Assembly (NCBI RefSeq): GCF_001021385.1
Contig: NZ_CP011773.1
Span: 2,294,001-2,358,000, forward strand
Length of the DNA stretch: 64,000 nt
Source of the DNA: Mycobacterium sp. EPa45
GTDB lineage: Bacteria > Actinomycetota > Actinomycetes > Mycobacteriales > Mycobacteriaceae
Direction of reading: 5' to 3'
Shown piece after piece: positions 1 through 10,403 of the stretch. Below the pieces are notes generated by a model, which was not told the DNA's origin, searched no databases, and saw nothing but the letters and a program-made list of their open reading frames with translations. The translations under genes and the position numbers were made by a program. Every line of letters begins with the position of its first letter. The stretch's first letter is position 1.

Positions 1-96
1 GCAGGCTTCCTGCCCGCGATGGCGATCGTCGGTGCGCTGATACCGGTGCATCGCCTACTGCAGAACCGTCCGGTCGAACTGCTCGGAGCGCGCTGA
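1..96 (+). CDS. FtsX-like ABC permease, C-terminal end only
   Basis: The window opens inside a reading frame of 31 codons that stops at 94-96. It encodes one hydrophobic segment and a short cytoplasmic tail ending PVELLGAR. The next gene ends in a comparable way (RPPVHSLSTGG), and such ends are typical of FtsX/MacB-type permease subunits. The stop overlaps the next start (TGATG), so the two are translationally coupled. I infer the first of two permease subunits of the exporter completed by the next two genes. The N-terminal part lies outside the window. Confidence 0.6.
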   Translation, partial: AGFLPAMAIVGALIPVHRLLQNRPVELLGAR

Positions 97-662
97 TGAT
101 GATCTTCGGACTGTCCTACGGCTGGCTGGCGGCGCGGCGGCGGGTTCGCGAGATGGTGCTGCCGATCGTCACGACCGCCACGGGTGCCTTCCTCGTCGTC
201 ATCGTCTTCGGAATGTCCGCCGGCATCCAGGAACAGTCGGCGTCGCTGGGTCATGCAGGAGAAATCGGCCGGGCCGTCATCCTCATCGCGATCACCGTGC
301 TGCTCGTGGGTGTCGTGGAAGTGGCCGTGGCGACCACCCGCACGATCGCGCACCGCACCCGCGAACTCGGGGTACTCGGCGCCACCGGAGTGCCGCGTCG
401 ACCCGTCATCGCCGCACTGCTCGTGGAGCCGGCAGTCGCGGCCACGCTCGGAGCGATCTTCGGTGTGGTGCTTGCGATCATCGCCGCCGTCGCACTCGGC
501 ATGCTCGGTCTGGTGCCCACCGGGGTGTCAGCGGCCGGTCTTGGATTCGGTGCGGCGATCGCGGTCGCCGTCAGCATTGTCGCCGCCCTGGCGACCAGCG
601 TCATACCCACCTGGAACGCGGCGTCGCGTCCCCCCGTCCACTCCCTGTCGACCGGAGGTTAG
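96..662 (+). CDS. small FtsX-like ABC transporter permease
   Basis: This 188-residue membrane protein has four hydrophobic segments, at about residues 20-42, 60-80, 104-135 and 145-172. Between segments 2 and 3 is a cytoplasmic-looking loop, TRTIAHRTRELGVLGATG, typical of FtsX permeases (the RxxExGxLxAxG pattern that docks on the ATPase). Usual FtsX/MacB subunits carry a large extracytoplasmic domain between the first two membrane helices. Here only about 20 residues separate them, so this is a minimal form. It overlaps the preceding permease end and is followed 2 bp later by the ATPase gene. The substrate is unknown; LolCDE/MacB-like lipid or peptide export is the family norm. Confidence 0.75.
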   Translation: MMIFGLSYGWLAARRRVREMVLPIVTTATGAFLVVIVFGMSAGIQEQSASLGHAGEIGRAVILIAITVLLVGVVEVAVATTRTIAHRTRELGVLGATGVPRRPVIAALLVEPAVAATLGAIFGVVLAIIAAVALGMLGLVPTGVSAAGLGFGAAIAVAVSIVAALATSVIPTWNAASRPPVHSLSTGG

Positions 663-664
663 AC

Positions 665-1387
665 ATGACCGCAGTCGAAGACGCCATCCCCGCCGTCACT
701 TCGGTTCCCGAACCGTCGCCGGTCATCGAGATCAGCGACGTATGGAAGTTGCACAAGCTCGGCGACGAAGTCGTCAAAGCCCTGATCGCCGCTGAATTGA
801 CAGTCATGCCAGGAGAATTCGTCTGTCTGATGGGACCCAGCGGAAGCGGCAAGTCGACGCTGTTGAACATCATCGGTGGCTTGGACCGGCCCACCAAGGG
901 TGCGGTGCGGATCGCCGGCCGGGACACCGCCAGGCTGACCGAGAGCCAATTCGCGGCGTTACGGCATGACACCATTGGGTTCATCTTCCAGAGCTACAAC
1001 CTCATACCGTTCCTGTCCGCGGTGGAAAACGTCGAGCTACCGTTGATGTTCGAGCCGTACGACCGCAAGGCGTTGCGCCAGCGGGCACTGGACCTTCTCG
1101 ACCTGGTGGGGCTGAGCCACCGAGTGCACCACCAGCCGACCAAAATGTCGGGCGGCGAACAGCAGCGCACCGCGATCGCGCGGTCGCTGATCAGCAACCC
1201 GACGCTGGTGCTGGCCGACGAACCGACCGCAAATCTGGACCACCGCACGGGGGAGACGGTGGTGCGCATGCTGCGCGACCTGTGCTCGACGTTGGGCGTC
1301 ACGGTCGTCGCCAGCACCCACGATCCCACGGTGGCCGATGAAGCGAGCCGTGTCGTCCGGATGAGAGACGGACAGATCATCAACTGA
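665..1387 (+). CDS. ABC transporter ATP-binding protein (LolD/MacB type)
   Basis: This 240-residue nucleotide-binding subunit shows a Walker A motif GPSGSGKST at residues 57-65, a Q-loop near FIFQSYNL, an ABC signature MSGGEQQR, a Walker B motif LVLADEPTANLD and a switch histidine in STHD. Length and motif spelling fit the LolD/FtsE/MacB class that pairs with FtsX-type permeases. It starts 2 bp after the permease stop and closes the exporter operon. A 20-residue N-terminal extension precedes the fold. Substrate and direction cannot be told from sequence; export or extraction from the membrane is usual for the class. Confidence 0.88.
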   Translation: MTAVEDAIPAVTSVPEPSPVIEISDVWKLHKLGDEVVKALIAAELTVMPGEFVCLMGPSGSGKSTLLNIIGGLDRPTKGAVRIAGRDTARLTESQFAALRHDTIGFIFQSYNLIPFLSAVENVELPLMFEPYDRKALRQRALDLLDLVGLSHRVHHQPTKMSGGEQQRTAIARSLISNPTLVLADEPTANLDHRTGETVVRMLRDLCSTLGVTVVASTHDPTVADEASRVVRMRDGQIIN

Positions 1388-1433
1388 CCCAAGCGGAATT
1401 CAACTGCCCCTACCGGGATTGGGAGTCACACGT

Positions 1434-2954
1434 ATGACGCAACAAATGGACGCGCCGGCGTCGGCCGGGCGTGACAAGCTGCTGACCACAGAGCTGGTCC
1501 CCGAGCAGGTGCTGCCGAAGGTGATGACGACCTTCGGTCTCACCGCCACCTACGTCTTCATCATCTGCTGGATCACCGGCTCGTCGATCATGGCCGCCGG
1601 GGGCTGGACCGCCATCCCGATGTGGATCCTCGGCATCCTCACCTTTCTGATTCCCGCGGGCATGGCGGTCGCCGAGCTCGGCAACCTGTGGCCGGGTGAA
1701 GGTGGGGTGTACATCTGGGCAACCCGAACCATGGGCGAGACATGGGGATTCATCGGCGGTTACCTGTCATGGATCCCGGTGGTGCTCAACTCCGCATCAT
1801 CGCCGGCGATCATCCTGCAGTTCCTGCTGCTGGCCTTCCACGCCGAACTCGGCCTGACGCTGACGATCATCTTGCAGGTGGCGCTGCTGTGGGCCGTGAT
1901 CGGTTTGGCGCTGGCCAAACTCGCTGCCAACCAACGCATCATGAACATCGTCTTCGTCGTGTACTGGGCACTGACCGCCGTCATCTTCGTCTCGGGTGTC
2001 ATCTATGCGTTCCGCAACGGGTCGGCCCAGCCGTTCACCGCGCACGCCGCCCTGGTGCCCGACTTCGCCGGCGCGGGCTTCCTGTACGGCACCGTGCTGC
2101 TGTACCTCGTCGGTGTGGAGACGCCGTACAACATGGGTGCGGAGTTCCTGTCCGTGCGCAAGAGCGGCCCGAAGATGGTGGTCTACGGTTCGATCGCGCT
2201 GGTCCTGATCTACCTGCTGACCACGCTCGGCACCGTGATGGTGCTCCCGGCCGACCAGGTCGACCCGGTCACCGGCGTGATCGGCATGCTCGGCACGGCC
2301 GCGCCCAAGGGCGTGATGGAAGTCGCCGCGGTCGTGTTGGCCTGCATCGTGTTCGTGGCGCTGATGAGCTACCAGGTCACCTATTCGCGACTGATCTTCG
2401 TCTCCGGCCTGGAGCGTCATCTGCCGCGAATCTTCACCCACCTCAACCCGCGAACCCGTAACCCGGTCACCGCTGTGCTGATCCAGGGCGTGCTGTCCTC
2501 GCTGCTGATCGTCGGGTTGTACTCGCAGAGCAGCATGGCCAACGTCACGGTGTTCCTGCAGGGTGGTCTGTCCATCGCCTGGCTGATCTCCGGGTTCTTC
2601 TTCTTGTTCCCGGTCATCATCGCTCGCAAGAAATACGCCGATCGCTATGCCGCCGAGAAGTTCTGGCGTATTCCCGGCGGGATGGTCGGCGTCTGGGTCA
2701 CCGTGGCCATCGGCACCCTGGGCACCATCGGCGGCGTCTACTACTCGTTCGCCAAGTCGTGGATCAAGGATGTGCCGGACGGCACCTGGATGATGTGGAC
2801 CGGCAGCATCGCTACCGGAATGTTCCTGCTCGGCGTGGTCGTCTATATCTTCGGCCGGCGCTCGGCGCACAAGATGACCCAGGAAGACGCGTTGGCCCAT
2901 CTGGCCGTGCTGGATCTCAAGAAGTCCGAAACACCCAGCCCTGAGGCGGTTTAA
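1434..2954 (+). CDS. APC superfamily amino acid/amine permease
   Basis: This protein of about 506 residues has roughly 12 hydrophobic segments. Its N-terminal block (TFGLTATYVFIICWITGSS) and a GEGGVYIWATRTMGE segment are typical of APC permeases of the glutamate/GABA/polyamine type. I chose ATG 1434 because GGGAG lies 8 nt upstream; an in-frame TTG at 1419 would add five residues. The copper amine oxidase gene begins 5 bp after the stop, so the pair is very probably one operon in which this carrier imports the amine the oxidase consumes. That substrate link is inference from context. Confidence 0.85.
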   Translation: MTQQMDAPASAGRDKLLTTELVPEQVLPKVMTTFGLTATYVFIICWITGSSIMAAGGWTAIPMWILGILTFLIPAGMAVAELGNLWPGEGGVYIWATRTMGETWGFIGGYLSWIPVVLNSASSPAIILQFLLLAFHAELGLTLTIILQVALLWAVIGLALAKLAANQRIMNIVFVVYWALTAVIFVSGVIYAFRNGSAQPFTAHAALVPDFAGAGFLYGTVLLYLVGVETPYNMGAEFLSVRKSGPKMVVYGSIALVLIYLLTTLGTVMVLPADQVDPVTGVIGMLGTAAPKGVMEVAAVVLACIVFVALMSYQVTYSRLIFVSGLERHLPRIFTHLNPRTRNPVTAVLIQGVLSSLLIVGLYSQSSMANVTVFLQGGLSIAWLISGFFFLFPVIIARKKYADRYAAEKFWRIPGGMVGVWVTVAIGTLGTIGGVYYSFAKSWIKDVPDGTWMMWTGSIATGMFLLGVVVYIFGRRSAHKMTQEDALAHLAVLDLKKSETPSPEAV

Positions 2955-2959
2955 CCCGA

Positions 2960-4993
2960 ATGACGATGGACAGCACCGTGCTGAGCACGGCGACTACCGA
3001 CGACCGTGCCGGTTACCCTCTCGACCCGCTGTCGGGTGCTGAGATCGAAGCCGCGGCCAACGTCGTCAAAGAATCCGAATATGCCACCCCTACGTTGAAA
3101 TTCGTCATGATTCAGCTCGCCGAGCCGGACAAGAACGCGCAGTTGACGTTTGAGTCCATGAGCGATGTGCCCCGGCGGGCGTTCATCACGATGTACGACG
3201 CGGCCGCCAAGTTGGTCTACGAGTCGGTGGTGGACATCGGCGCCCGAGTGGTGGAGTCGTGGACCGCGATCCCCGGTCGCTTCCCGTCCTATCTGGTCGA
3301 ACACATGACGGGGGTGGAGGAGGTGGTGCGCGCCGACCCGCGGTGGCAGGAGGCGATGCGCAAGCGCGGCATCACCGATTTCAACCTCGCGATGATCGAC
3401 CCTTGGCCGGCGGGCTATTACGGCGCAGCGGACCATTACGACAACTCACCGCTGATCTGCCGTCCGCTGACGTTCATGCGGGCCGCGCCATCCGAGCACG
3501 GTTACGCGCGCCCGGTCGAAGGCGTGATCGTCACGTTCGATCTCGACGCCATGAAGGTGATCGATGTCGAGGATCACGGCGTGGTGCCGCTGCCACCCAA
3601 GGCGGGCAACTACTCGGCGCAGTTCATGTTCGACAAGGACAACCGCCCCGCGTTCACCGCGTTCCGCGACGACGTCAAACCCATTGAGATCACGCAGCCT
3701 GACGGCCCGAGCTTCACCGTCGACGGCTGGAAGGTGCAGTGGCAGAAGTGGTCTCTTCGGGTCGGCTTCAACCCGCGCGAGGGGCTGACGCTGCACGAGA
3801 TCACCTACAACGATCGGGGGACCGTCCGGCCGATCATGTACCGGGCCGCGCTGTCGGAGATGGTGGTGCCCTACGGGGACACCTCGCCGACGCACTGGAA
3901 CAAGAACGTCTTCGACATGGGCGAGGTCGGCATGGGCTTCTCGGCCAACCCGCTGACGCTGGGGTGTGACTGCCTGGGCGAGATCTTCTACTTCGATGGC
4001 ACCGTGCACGACTCGGACGGCAACGCGGTCACGATTCCGAATGCGATCTGCATGCACGAGGAGGACTACGGAATCTCCTGGAAGCATACCGATTTCCGCA
4101 CCGGCGAAGTGGAGGTGCGCCGGTCGCGGCGACTGGTGATCTCGATGATCTGCACGGTGGGCAACTACGAGTACGGGTTCTTCTGGTACCTGTACAACGA
4201 CGCGTCGATCGAGATGGAGGTCAAGCTCTCCGGAGTGCTCACGACGGGTGCGGTCGAGGACGGCGAATCGCCCCGCTGGGGCAAGCTCGTCGCACCCGGC
4301 ATCTACGGCCCGAACCACCAGCACTTCTTCAACTTCCGGCTCGACATGAGTGTCGACGGTCCGAAAAACAGCGTGTACGAGGTGGATTCGATTCCGGAGC
4401 CCGATCCCGAGCTGAACCCACACAAGAACGCGTGGATCACCAAGGACACGCTGGTGGCATCGGAAGCCGAGGGTGCCAGGGATTGGAACTGGGGCACCGG
4501 CCGGTACTGGAAGGTGACCAACCCGTCGAAGAAGAATGAGCTCGGCGACCAGGTCGGCTACAAGCTGGTGCCGCGCGAGATCGTTCCGGTGATGGTGCAG
4601 GAGGGTTCCTACATCTACGACCGGGCGAAGTTCGTCCAGCACAACCTGTGGGTGACCAAGTACGACCCGGCGGAGAAGTTCGCCGCCGGGGATTACATGT
4701 ATCAGTGCGCCGAGGCGCAGGGGCTGCCGCAGTACGTGGCCGACGATGCGCCGCTGCAGGACACCGATGTGGTCCTCTGGTACACCCTGGGCGCCCATCA
4801 CATCGTGCGGCCGGAGGACTGGCCGGTGATGCCGTGCGCGTATGCGGGATTCCACCTCAAGCCCATCGGGTTCTTCGATGGGAATCCGGCGCTGGACCTG
4901 CCGCCGTCACCGCCGAAGGCCTGCCATGCCCATCACGGTGACATCGCCGGTGGCTGGCAGACCACCGAGCATCACGAGATCCGCGCCGACTGA
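2960..4993 (+). CDS. copper-containing primary amine oxidase (tyramine-oxidase type)
   Basis: This 677-residue enzyme deaminates primary amines oxidatively to an aldehyde, H2O2 and ammonia. The cofactor motif is clear: N402-Y403-E404-Y405, where Y403 is the precursor of topaquinone. The catalytic base is D319 in VFDMGEVGMG. The copper ligands are H453 and H455 (NHQHFF) and a third histidine at H613 or H614 (GAHHIV). The spacing closely matches yeast and Arthrobacter enzymes. There is no signal peptide, so it acts in the cytoplasm. It lies 5 bp after an amine-type permease. Exact substrate (tyramine, phenethylamine, histamine or other) is not determinable here. It converges on the MarR gene, 18 bp away. 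Confidence 0.95.
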   Translation: MTMDSTVLSTATTDDRAGYPLDPLSGAEIEAAANVVKESEYATPTLKFVMIQLAEPDKNAQLTFESMSDVPRRAFITMYDAAAKLVYESVVDIGARVVESWTAIPGRFPSYLVEHMTGVEEVVRADPRWQEAMRKRGITDFNLAMIDPWPAGYYGAADHYDNSPLICRPLTFMRAAPSEHGYARPVEGVIVTFDLDAMKVIDVEDHGVVPLPPKAGNYSAQFMFDKDNRPAFTAFRDDVKPIEITQPDGPSFTVDGWKVQWQKWSLRVGFNPREGLTLHEITYNDRGTVRPIMYRAALSEMVVPYGDTSPTHWNKNVFDMGEVGMGFSANPLTLGCDCLGEIFYFDGTVHDSDGNAVTIPNAICMHEEDYGISWKHTDFRTGEVEVRRSRRLVISMICTVGNYEYGFFWYLYNDASIEMEVKLSGVLTTGAVEDGESPRWGKLVAPGIYGPNHQHFFNFRLDMSVDGPKNSVYEVDSIPEPDPELNPHKNAWITKDTLVASEAEGARDWNWGTGRYWKVTNPSKKNELGDQVGYKLVPREIVPVMVQEGSYIYDRAKFVQHNLWVTKYDPAEKFAAGDYMYQCAEAQGLPQYVADDAPLQDTDVVLWYTLGAHHIVRPEDWPVMPCAYAGFHLKPIGFFDGNPALDLPPSPPKACHAHHGDIAGGWQTTEHHEIRAD

Positions 4994-5011
4994 CCGACCG
5001 CAGCTGGAGAG

Positions 5012-6152
<1,141 letters not shown>

Positions 6153-6194
6153 TATTGCTGCTGACGGTCGAGGCGGTGTCGTAGGCTCACCGCC

Positions 6195-6548
6195 ATGGAG
6201 CTACTACGCCACGTAGTTGTACTGGTGCACATCGTCGGGTTCGCGGCCACGTTCGGCGCGTGGGCGGCCGAGGCGGCGGCCCGGCGGTTTCGCACCACCC
6301 GGCTGATGGACTACGGGCTGCTGGTGTCGTTGCTCTCCGGGGTGGCGCTGGCCGCGCCGTGGCCCGCCGGAATTGTCTTGAACTATCCCAAAATTGGGGT
6401 CAAGCTGGTCATTCTCGTCGTGATCGGCGGCATGCTCGGCATGGGCAACGCCCGGCAGCGGCGCACCGGCGAGCCGGTACCGCGTGCGGTCTTCGTATCG
6501 GTGGGTGTCTTATCGCTTGCGGCGGCGGGTATCGCAGTGCTGTGGTGA
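6195..6548 (+). CDS. small four-helix membrane protein, function unknown
   Basis: This 117-residue protein is almost wholly hydrophobic, with segments at about residues 5-25, 38-55, 66-83 and 97-117. The cytoplasmic-looking loops are RRFRTTR and ARQRRTGEPVPR. I do not recognise a characterised family. A single histidine in LVHIVGFAATFG is reminiscent of small CopD-like or haem-binding membrane proteins, but that is weak. It lies 42 bp after the methyltransferase and 124 bp before pyrH; the latter gap carries a strong hairpin, so it is probably not cotranscribed through to pyrH at full level. Confidence 0.6.
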   Translation: MELLRHVVVLVHIVGFAATFGAWAAEAAARRFRTTRLMDYGLLVSLLSGVALAAPWPAGIVLNYPKIGVKLVILVVIGGMLGMGNARQRRTGEPVPRAVFVSVGVLSLAAAGIAVLW

Positions 6549-6605
6549 CGTGCGAACCAGGCACAGCCCGGGAAATCGGCACCTTCGGCGATGAGGCAGG
6601 ATGGA

Positions 6606-6637
6606 AGTGCCGTCCCGAATGTCGCCGGGATGGCACT
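6606..6637 (+). terminator. 12-bp hairpin upstream of pyrH (terminator or leader structure)
   Basis: AGTGCCGTCCCG (6606-6617) pairs with CGGGATGGCACT (6626-6637) around an 8-nt loop, with one G-U pair. It ends 35 bp before the pyrH ATG. There is no T-run after it, so it could be a mycobacterial-style terminator for the preceding membrane gene or a 5' leader structure of the pyrH transcript. Confidence 0.5.
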
Positions 6638-6672
6638 CTCATGCCAGGAGCCCGACTAGTCCGAGGAGTCTG

Positions 6673-7434
6673 ATGGGGGAGACGGCCAGCAACAACGGTG
6701 GCGAGGCGACGCATTCGCGGGAGATCCGCCCGAATTTCCGGCGGGTGGTGCTCAAACTCGGCGGGGAGATGTTCGGCGGCGGATCGGTCGGGCTGGATCC
6801 CGACGTGGTCGCCCAGGTGGCCCGCCAGATCGCCGAGGTGGTGCGCAGCGGCGTGCAGGTCGCCGTCGTGATCGGTGGCGGCAACTTCTTCCGCGGCGCG
6901 CAACTGCAGCAGCGCGGGATGGAACGCACCAGGTCGGACTACATGGGCATGCTCGGCACCGTGATGAACAGCCTTGCGCTGCAAGACTTCCTGGAGAAGG
7001 AAGGCATCGTGACCCGGGTTCAGACCGCCATCACCATGGGGCAGGTCGCCGAGCCCTACATCCCGCTGCGCGCGGTCCGTCACCTGGAAAAGGGACGGGT
7101 GGTGATTTTCGGCGCCGGTATGGGCCTTCCGTACTTCTCCACCGACACCACTGCCGCCCAGCGCGCGCTGGAGATCCGCGCCGACATCGTGCTGATGGCC
7201 AAGGCCGTCGACGGTGTCTTCACCGACGACCCGCGGCAGAACCCGAACGCCGAGATGCTCACCGAGATCAGCCACCGTGAGGTAATCGACCGCGGGCTTC
7301 AGGTGGCCGATGCCACTGCGTTCAGTTTGTGCATGGACAACGGAATGCCGATCCTGGTCTTCAACCTGCTCACCGACGGGAATATCGCCCGGGCGGTCGC
7401 AGGTGAGAAGATCGGAACTCTGGTCAGCGGTTGA
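6673..7434 (+). CDS. pyrH: uridylate kinase (UMP kinase)
   Basis: This 253-residue bacterial UMP kinase of the amino-acid-kinase fold phosphorylates UMP to UDP in pyrimidine synthesis. The phosphate-binding motifs are [11 protein letters not shown] and [21 protein letters not shown] and the FTDDPR segment are also typical. ATG 6673 has GAGGAG 5 nt upstream. A longer reading from 6601 would put a non-conserved run before it and span the hairpin, so I reject it. The N-terminal extension of about 25 residues before the conserved core is also known in mycobacterial PyrH. It is followed 13 bp later by frr, the usual order. Confidence 0.97.
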   Translation: MGETASNNGGEATHSREIRPNFRRVVLKLGGEMFGGGSVGLDPDVVAQVARQIAEVVRSGVQVAVVIGGGNFFRGAQLQQRGMERTRSDYMGMLGTVMNSLALQDFLEKEGIVTRVQTAITMGQVAEPYIPLRAVRHLEKGRVVIFGAGMGLPYFSTDTTAAQRALEIRADIVLMAKAVDGVFTDDPRQNPNAEMLTEISHREVIDRGLQVADATAFSLCMDNGMPILVFNLLTDGNIARAVAGEKIGTLVSG

Positions 7435-7447
7435 GGAGGACCACTAG

Positions 7448-8005
7448 ATGATTGAAGAGGCTCTCTTCGATGCCGAGGAGAAGATGGAAAAGGCCGTCGC
7501 GGTTGCCCGCGACGACCTGGCGTCCATCCGAACCGGTCGAGCCAACCCCGGGATGTTCTCGCGCGTCGTCGTCGACTACTACGGGTCGCCGACGCCGATC
7601 ACGCAGCTGTCGAGCGTCAACGTGCCCGAGGCGCGGATGGTCGTCATCAAGCCCTACGAGGCCACGCAGCTGCGCGCTATCGAGGACGCGATCCGCAACT
7701 CGGATCTGGGTGTGAACCCCACCAACGACGGCAACATCATTCGGGTGTCGATCCCTCAGCTGACCGAGGAACGTCGCCGCGATCTGGTCAAGCAGGCCAA
7801 GTCCAAGGGTGAGGACGCCAAGGTGTCGGTGCGCAACGTGCGGCGTCGCGCCATGGAGGAACTGCACCGCATCCGCAAGGACGGCGAGGCCGGCGAGGAT
7901 GAGGTCGGGCGCGCGGAGAAGGATCTGGACAAGGCCACGGCCACCTACGTCGGCCAGATCGACGAGTTGGTCAAGCACAAGGAAGGCGAATTGCTGGAGG
8001 TGTAG
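7448..8005 (+). CDS. frr: ribosome recycling factor
   Basis: This 185-residue protein has the standard RRF length. It acts with EF-G to split post-termination ribosomes. The conserved [15 protein letters not shown] block, [15 protein letters not shown], and the long C-terminal helix ([25 protein letters not shown]) that forms the tRNA-mimic bundle are all intact. An SD-like GAGGA lies before the ATG. It sits between pyrH and cdsA as in other mycobacteria. Confidence 0.98.
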   Translation: MIEEALFDAEEKMEKAVAVARDDLASIRTGRANPGMFSRVVVDYYGSPTPITQLSSVNVPEARMVVIKPYEATQLRAIEDAIRNSDLGVNPTNDGNIIRVSIPQLTEERRRDLVKQAKSKGEDAKVSVRNVRRRAMEELHRIRKDGEAGEDEVGRAEKDLDKATATYVGQIDELVKHKEGELLEV

Positions 8006-8028
8006 CCACCTTTCAGCAACGCATCGAA

Positions 8029-8895
8029 GTGGCGGAGACCGATACCGGCGGCGCGGCCGCGCAGCCAGCGCCCAAGAGCTCGCGCGCCGGGCGTGACCTG
8101 CCCGCCGCGATCGCCGTTGGCGTCGTGCTCGGCGCGATGGCGATCGGCAGCCTGCTGTTCGCACCGAAATGGTGGCTGCCCTTGCTGGCCATCGCGATCG
8201 CGATCGCCACCCATGAGGTTGTTCGCCGGCTCCGAGAGCACGACTATGCGATGCCGGTCGTGCCGCTGCTGCTCGGTGGTCAGGCAATGATCTGGTTGGC
8301 CTGGCCGTGGGGTGTCGCCGGAACCCTGGGCGCCTACGGCGGCACGATCGTGGTCTCGATGGTCTGGCGGCTCGTCGGCCAAGGCTTGCGAGAGCAGCCG
8401 GTGAACTATCTGCGGGACATCGCCGCCACGGTCCTGCTGGCCACCTGGGTGCCACTGTTCGCGAGCTTCACCGCGCTGCTGATCTTCCAGGACAACGGCG
8501 GCGCCCGGGTCTTCATCGTGATCGCCACCGTCGTCTTCGCCGATATCGGCGGATACATCGCGGGCGTGCTGTTCGGCAAGCATCTGCTGGCCCCGGCCAT
8601 CAGCCCCAAGAAATCCTGGGAGGGGCTCGGCGGCTCGCTGCTGTTCGGCATCACCGCAGCCGTGCTTTCCGTCACGTTCCTGCTGCACAAGCCCGCCTGG
8701 GTCGGCCTGCCGCTCGGACTGATGCTGGTGATCACCGGCGTCCTCGGCGACCTGGTCGAGTCGCAGGTCAAGCGTGACATGGGCATCAAGGACATGGGGA
8801 CGCTGCTGCCGGGCCATGGCGGGATCATGGACCGCATCGACGCCATGCTGCCGTCGGCGGTCGCCGGCTGGATCGTGCTGACGCTGCTGGCATAG
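8029..8895 (+). CDS. cdsA: phosphatidate cytidylyltransferase (CDP-diacylglycerol synthase)
   Basis: This 288-residue integral membrane enzyme makes CDP-diacylglycerol, precursor of phosphatidylinositol, cardiolipin and phosphatidylethanolamine. The family signature near the C terminus is intact ([20 protein letters not shown] then GIMDRID), as is SPKKSWEG. About eight membrane segments are visible. It starts at GTG 8029, 23 bp after frr. The N-terminal 25 residues are polar and alanine-rich, as in other mycobacterial CdsA proteins. Confidence 0.96.
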   Translation: MAETDTGGAAAQPAPKSSRAGRDLPAAIAVGVVLGAMAIGSLLFAPKWWLPLLAIAIAIATHEVVRRLREHDYAMPVVPLLLGGQAMIWLAWPWGVAGTLGAYGGTIVVSMVWRLVGQGLREQPVNYLRDIAATVLLATWVPLFASFTALLIFQDNGGARVFIVIATVVFADIGGYIAGVLFGKHLLAPAISPKKSWEGLGGSLLFGITAAVLSVTFLLHKPAWVGLPLGLMLVITGVLGDLVESQVKRDMGIKDMGTLLPGHGGIMDRIDAMLPSAVAGWIVLTLLA

Positions 8896-8921
8896 CACCA
8901 GCGTCCGCGATACTGGAATCA

Positions 8922-10013
8922 ATGAAGCAAGAGCTGGTCTTCGAGCCACCGCGGCGTGGGTTACCCCCGCGGCACCTCGCCGACCTCGACGCCGGCGGCC
9001 GCGCGGCCGCGGTGGCCGACCTCGGCCTGCCGGTATTTCGGGCCAAGCAGCTCGCGCAGCAGTATTACGGTCGCCTCCTCGCCGACCCGCAGCAGATGAC
9101 GGACCTGCCTGCCGCGGTGCGCGATGCCGTCGCCGATGCCTTGTTCCCGCAGCTGCTCTCGGTGGCCCGCGAGATCGAATGCGACTCGGGGGAGACCCGA
9201 AAGACGTTGTGGCGCGCCCACGATGGCACCACCTTCGAGTCGGTGCTGATGCGCTACCCGAATCGCACCACGGTGTGCATCTCGTCGCAGGCCGGCTGCG
9301 GCATGGCCTGCCCGTTCTGCGCGACCGGCCAGGGCGGGCTGACCCGCAACCTGAGCACCGCCGAGATCCTCGAGCAGGTGCGGGCGGCGGCGGTGACGTC
9401 ACGCGACGAGTTCGGTGAGCGCCTCTCGAACGTGGTGTTCATGGGCATGGGCGAGCCGCTGGCCAACTACGCGCGGGTGCTGGCCGCGGTGCAGCGCATC
9501 ACGGCCGCGGCACCGGAAGGCTTCGGGATCTCGGCCCGGTCGGTGACCGTGTCGACGGTCGGGCTGGCGCCGGCGATCCGCAAGCTCGCTGACGAGCATC
9601 TCGGTGTGACGCTGGCGGTGTCGCTGCACACGCCGGACGACGAACTGCGCGACACCCTGGTGCCGGTGAACAACCGCTGGAAGGTCAGCGAAGTGCTCGA
9701 CGCGGCCCGCTACTACGCCGACGAAACCGGCCGGCGGGTGTCGATCGAGTACGCCCTGATCCGCGACGTCAACGACCAGGGTTGGCGGGCCGACCTGCTG
9801 GGCAAGCAGCTGCACCGGGCGCTCGGCCCGCTGGCGCACGTCAATCTGATACCGCTCAACCCGACACCGGGCAGCGAGTGGGATGCCAGCCCCAAGCCGG
9901 TGGAACGCGAGTTCGTCCGCCGGGTTCGGGCTCAGGGGGTGTCGTGCACCGTACGTGACACCCGGGGCCGCGAGATCGCCGCGGCTTGCGGTCAGCTCGC
10001 CGCCAGCGGGTAA
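8922..10013 (+). CDS. rlmN: dual-specificity 23S rRNA/tRNA adenine-C2 methyltransferase
   Basis: This 363-residue radical-SAM enzyme methylates A2503 of 23S rRNA and A37 of some tRNAs. The 4Fe-4S cysteines are C126, C130 and C133 (CGMACPFC). The GMGEPL motif, the methyl-carrying cysteine region near the C terminus ([11 protein letters not shown]) and the second mechanistic cysteine (SCTVRDTRG) are present. It begins 26 bp after cdsA, the conserved mycobacterial order. Confidence 0.97.
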   Translation: MKQELVFEPPRRGLPPRHLADLDAGGRAAAVADLGLPVFRAKQLAQQYYGRLLADPQQMTDLPAAVRDAVADALFPQLLSVAREIECDSGETRKTLWRAHDGTTFESVLMRYPNRTTVCISSQAGCGMACPFCATGQGGLTRNLSTAEILEQVRAAAVTSRDEFGERLSNVVFMGMGEPLANYARVLAAVQRITAAAPEGFGISARSVTVSTVGLAPAIRKLADEHLGVTLAVSLHTPDDELRDTLVPVNNRWKVSEVLDAARYYADETGRRVSIEYALIRDVNDQGWRADLLGKQLHRALGPLAHVNLIPLNPTPGSEWDASPKPVEREFVRRVRAQGVSCTVRDTRGREIAAACGQLAASG

Positions 10014-10088
10014 CCACCCGCCCAAACCGGCATTTCGCCGGAGAAATACGAGTAGATCGCTACAAATCGTCGATGTCGGCGCGGCAGG

Positions 10089-10343
10089 CTAGCGGATCCA
10101 GCCGCGGCGGCGACCCCACCAGTCGCGCACGGTGGCGCCGAACACCAGGACCGCGAACACGATCAGCACGTAGTCCTCGACGTGGCCGACGTGGTTACCC
10201 TTCAGCATCGCCAGCAGGAAGATCGTGACGAAGATGCCGAGAGCGTGCCAGGTGCGCGGGTTGATCTTGCTCCAGCCCCAGGCTGCCGAGGGTACGTCGG
10301 CCGGATCGACCTCTGTGTAGCGCTCCACCTCGGTGCTGACCAT
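10089..10343 (-). CDS. DUF2631 family small membrane protein
   Basis: This 84-residue protein starts at ATG 10343, with AGGAG at the expected distance. A polar N terminus (STEVERYTEVDPADVPSAAW) leads to two membrane helices at about residues 33-48 and 55-72, and a strongly basic C terminus (RDWWGRRRGWIR). The sequence matches what I know as DUF2631, a mycobacterial membrane family of unknown role; M. tuberculosis has a member (Rv2876) in this same neighbourhood. An upstream ATG would add 15 poorly conserved residues. Confidence 0.8.
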   Translation of the reverse strand: MVSTEVERYTEVDPADVPSAAWGWSKINPRTWHALGIFVTIFLLAMLKGNHVGHVEDYVLIVFAVLVFGATVRDWWGRRRGWIR

Positions 10344-10403
10344 TGCGGCTCCTGTCTCAGATCGGCAATTGCGGTAATTCTGGCACACCCGGTCAGCGCC
10401 GGC

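Noticed and set aside
3446-4855. 469-codon minus-strand frame inside the amine oxidase
   Set aside because: The plus-strand gene has every amine-oxidase residue; the antisense frame is compositional only.
7945-9402. 485-codon minus-strand frame over cdsA and rlmN
   Set aside because: It covers two essential housekeeping genes with full signatures and gives no protein-like translation.
10027-10041. Short hairpin CCGGC-ATTTC-GCCGG after rlmN
   Set aside because: The 5-bp stem has no T-run and such pairs are frequent by chance at this GC content.
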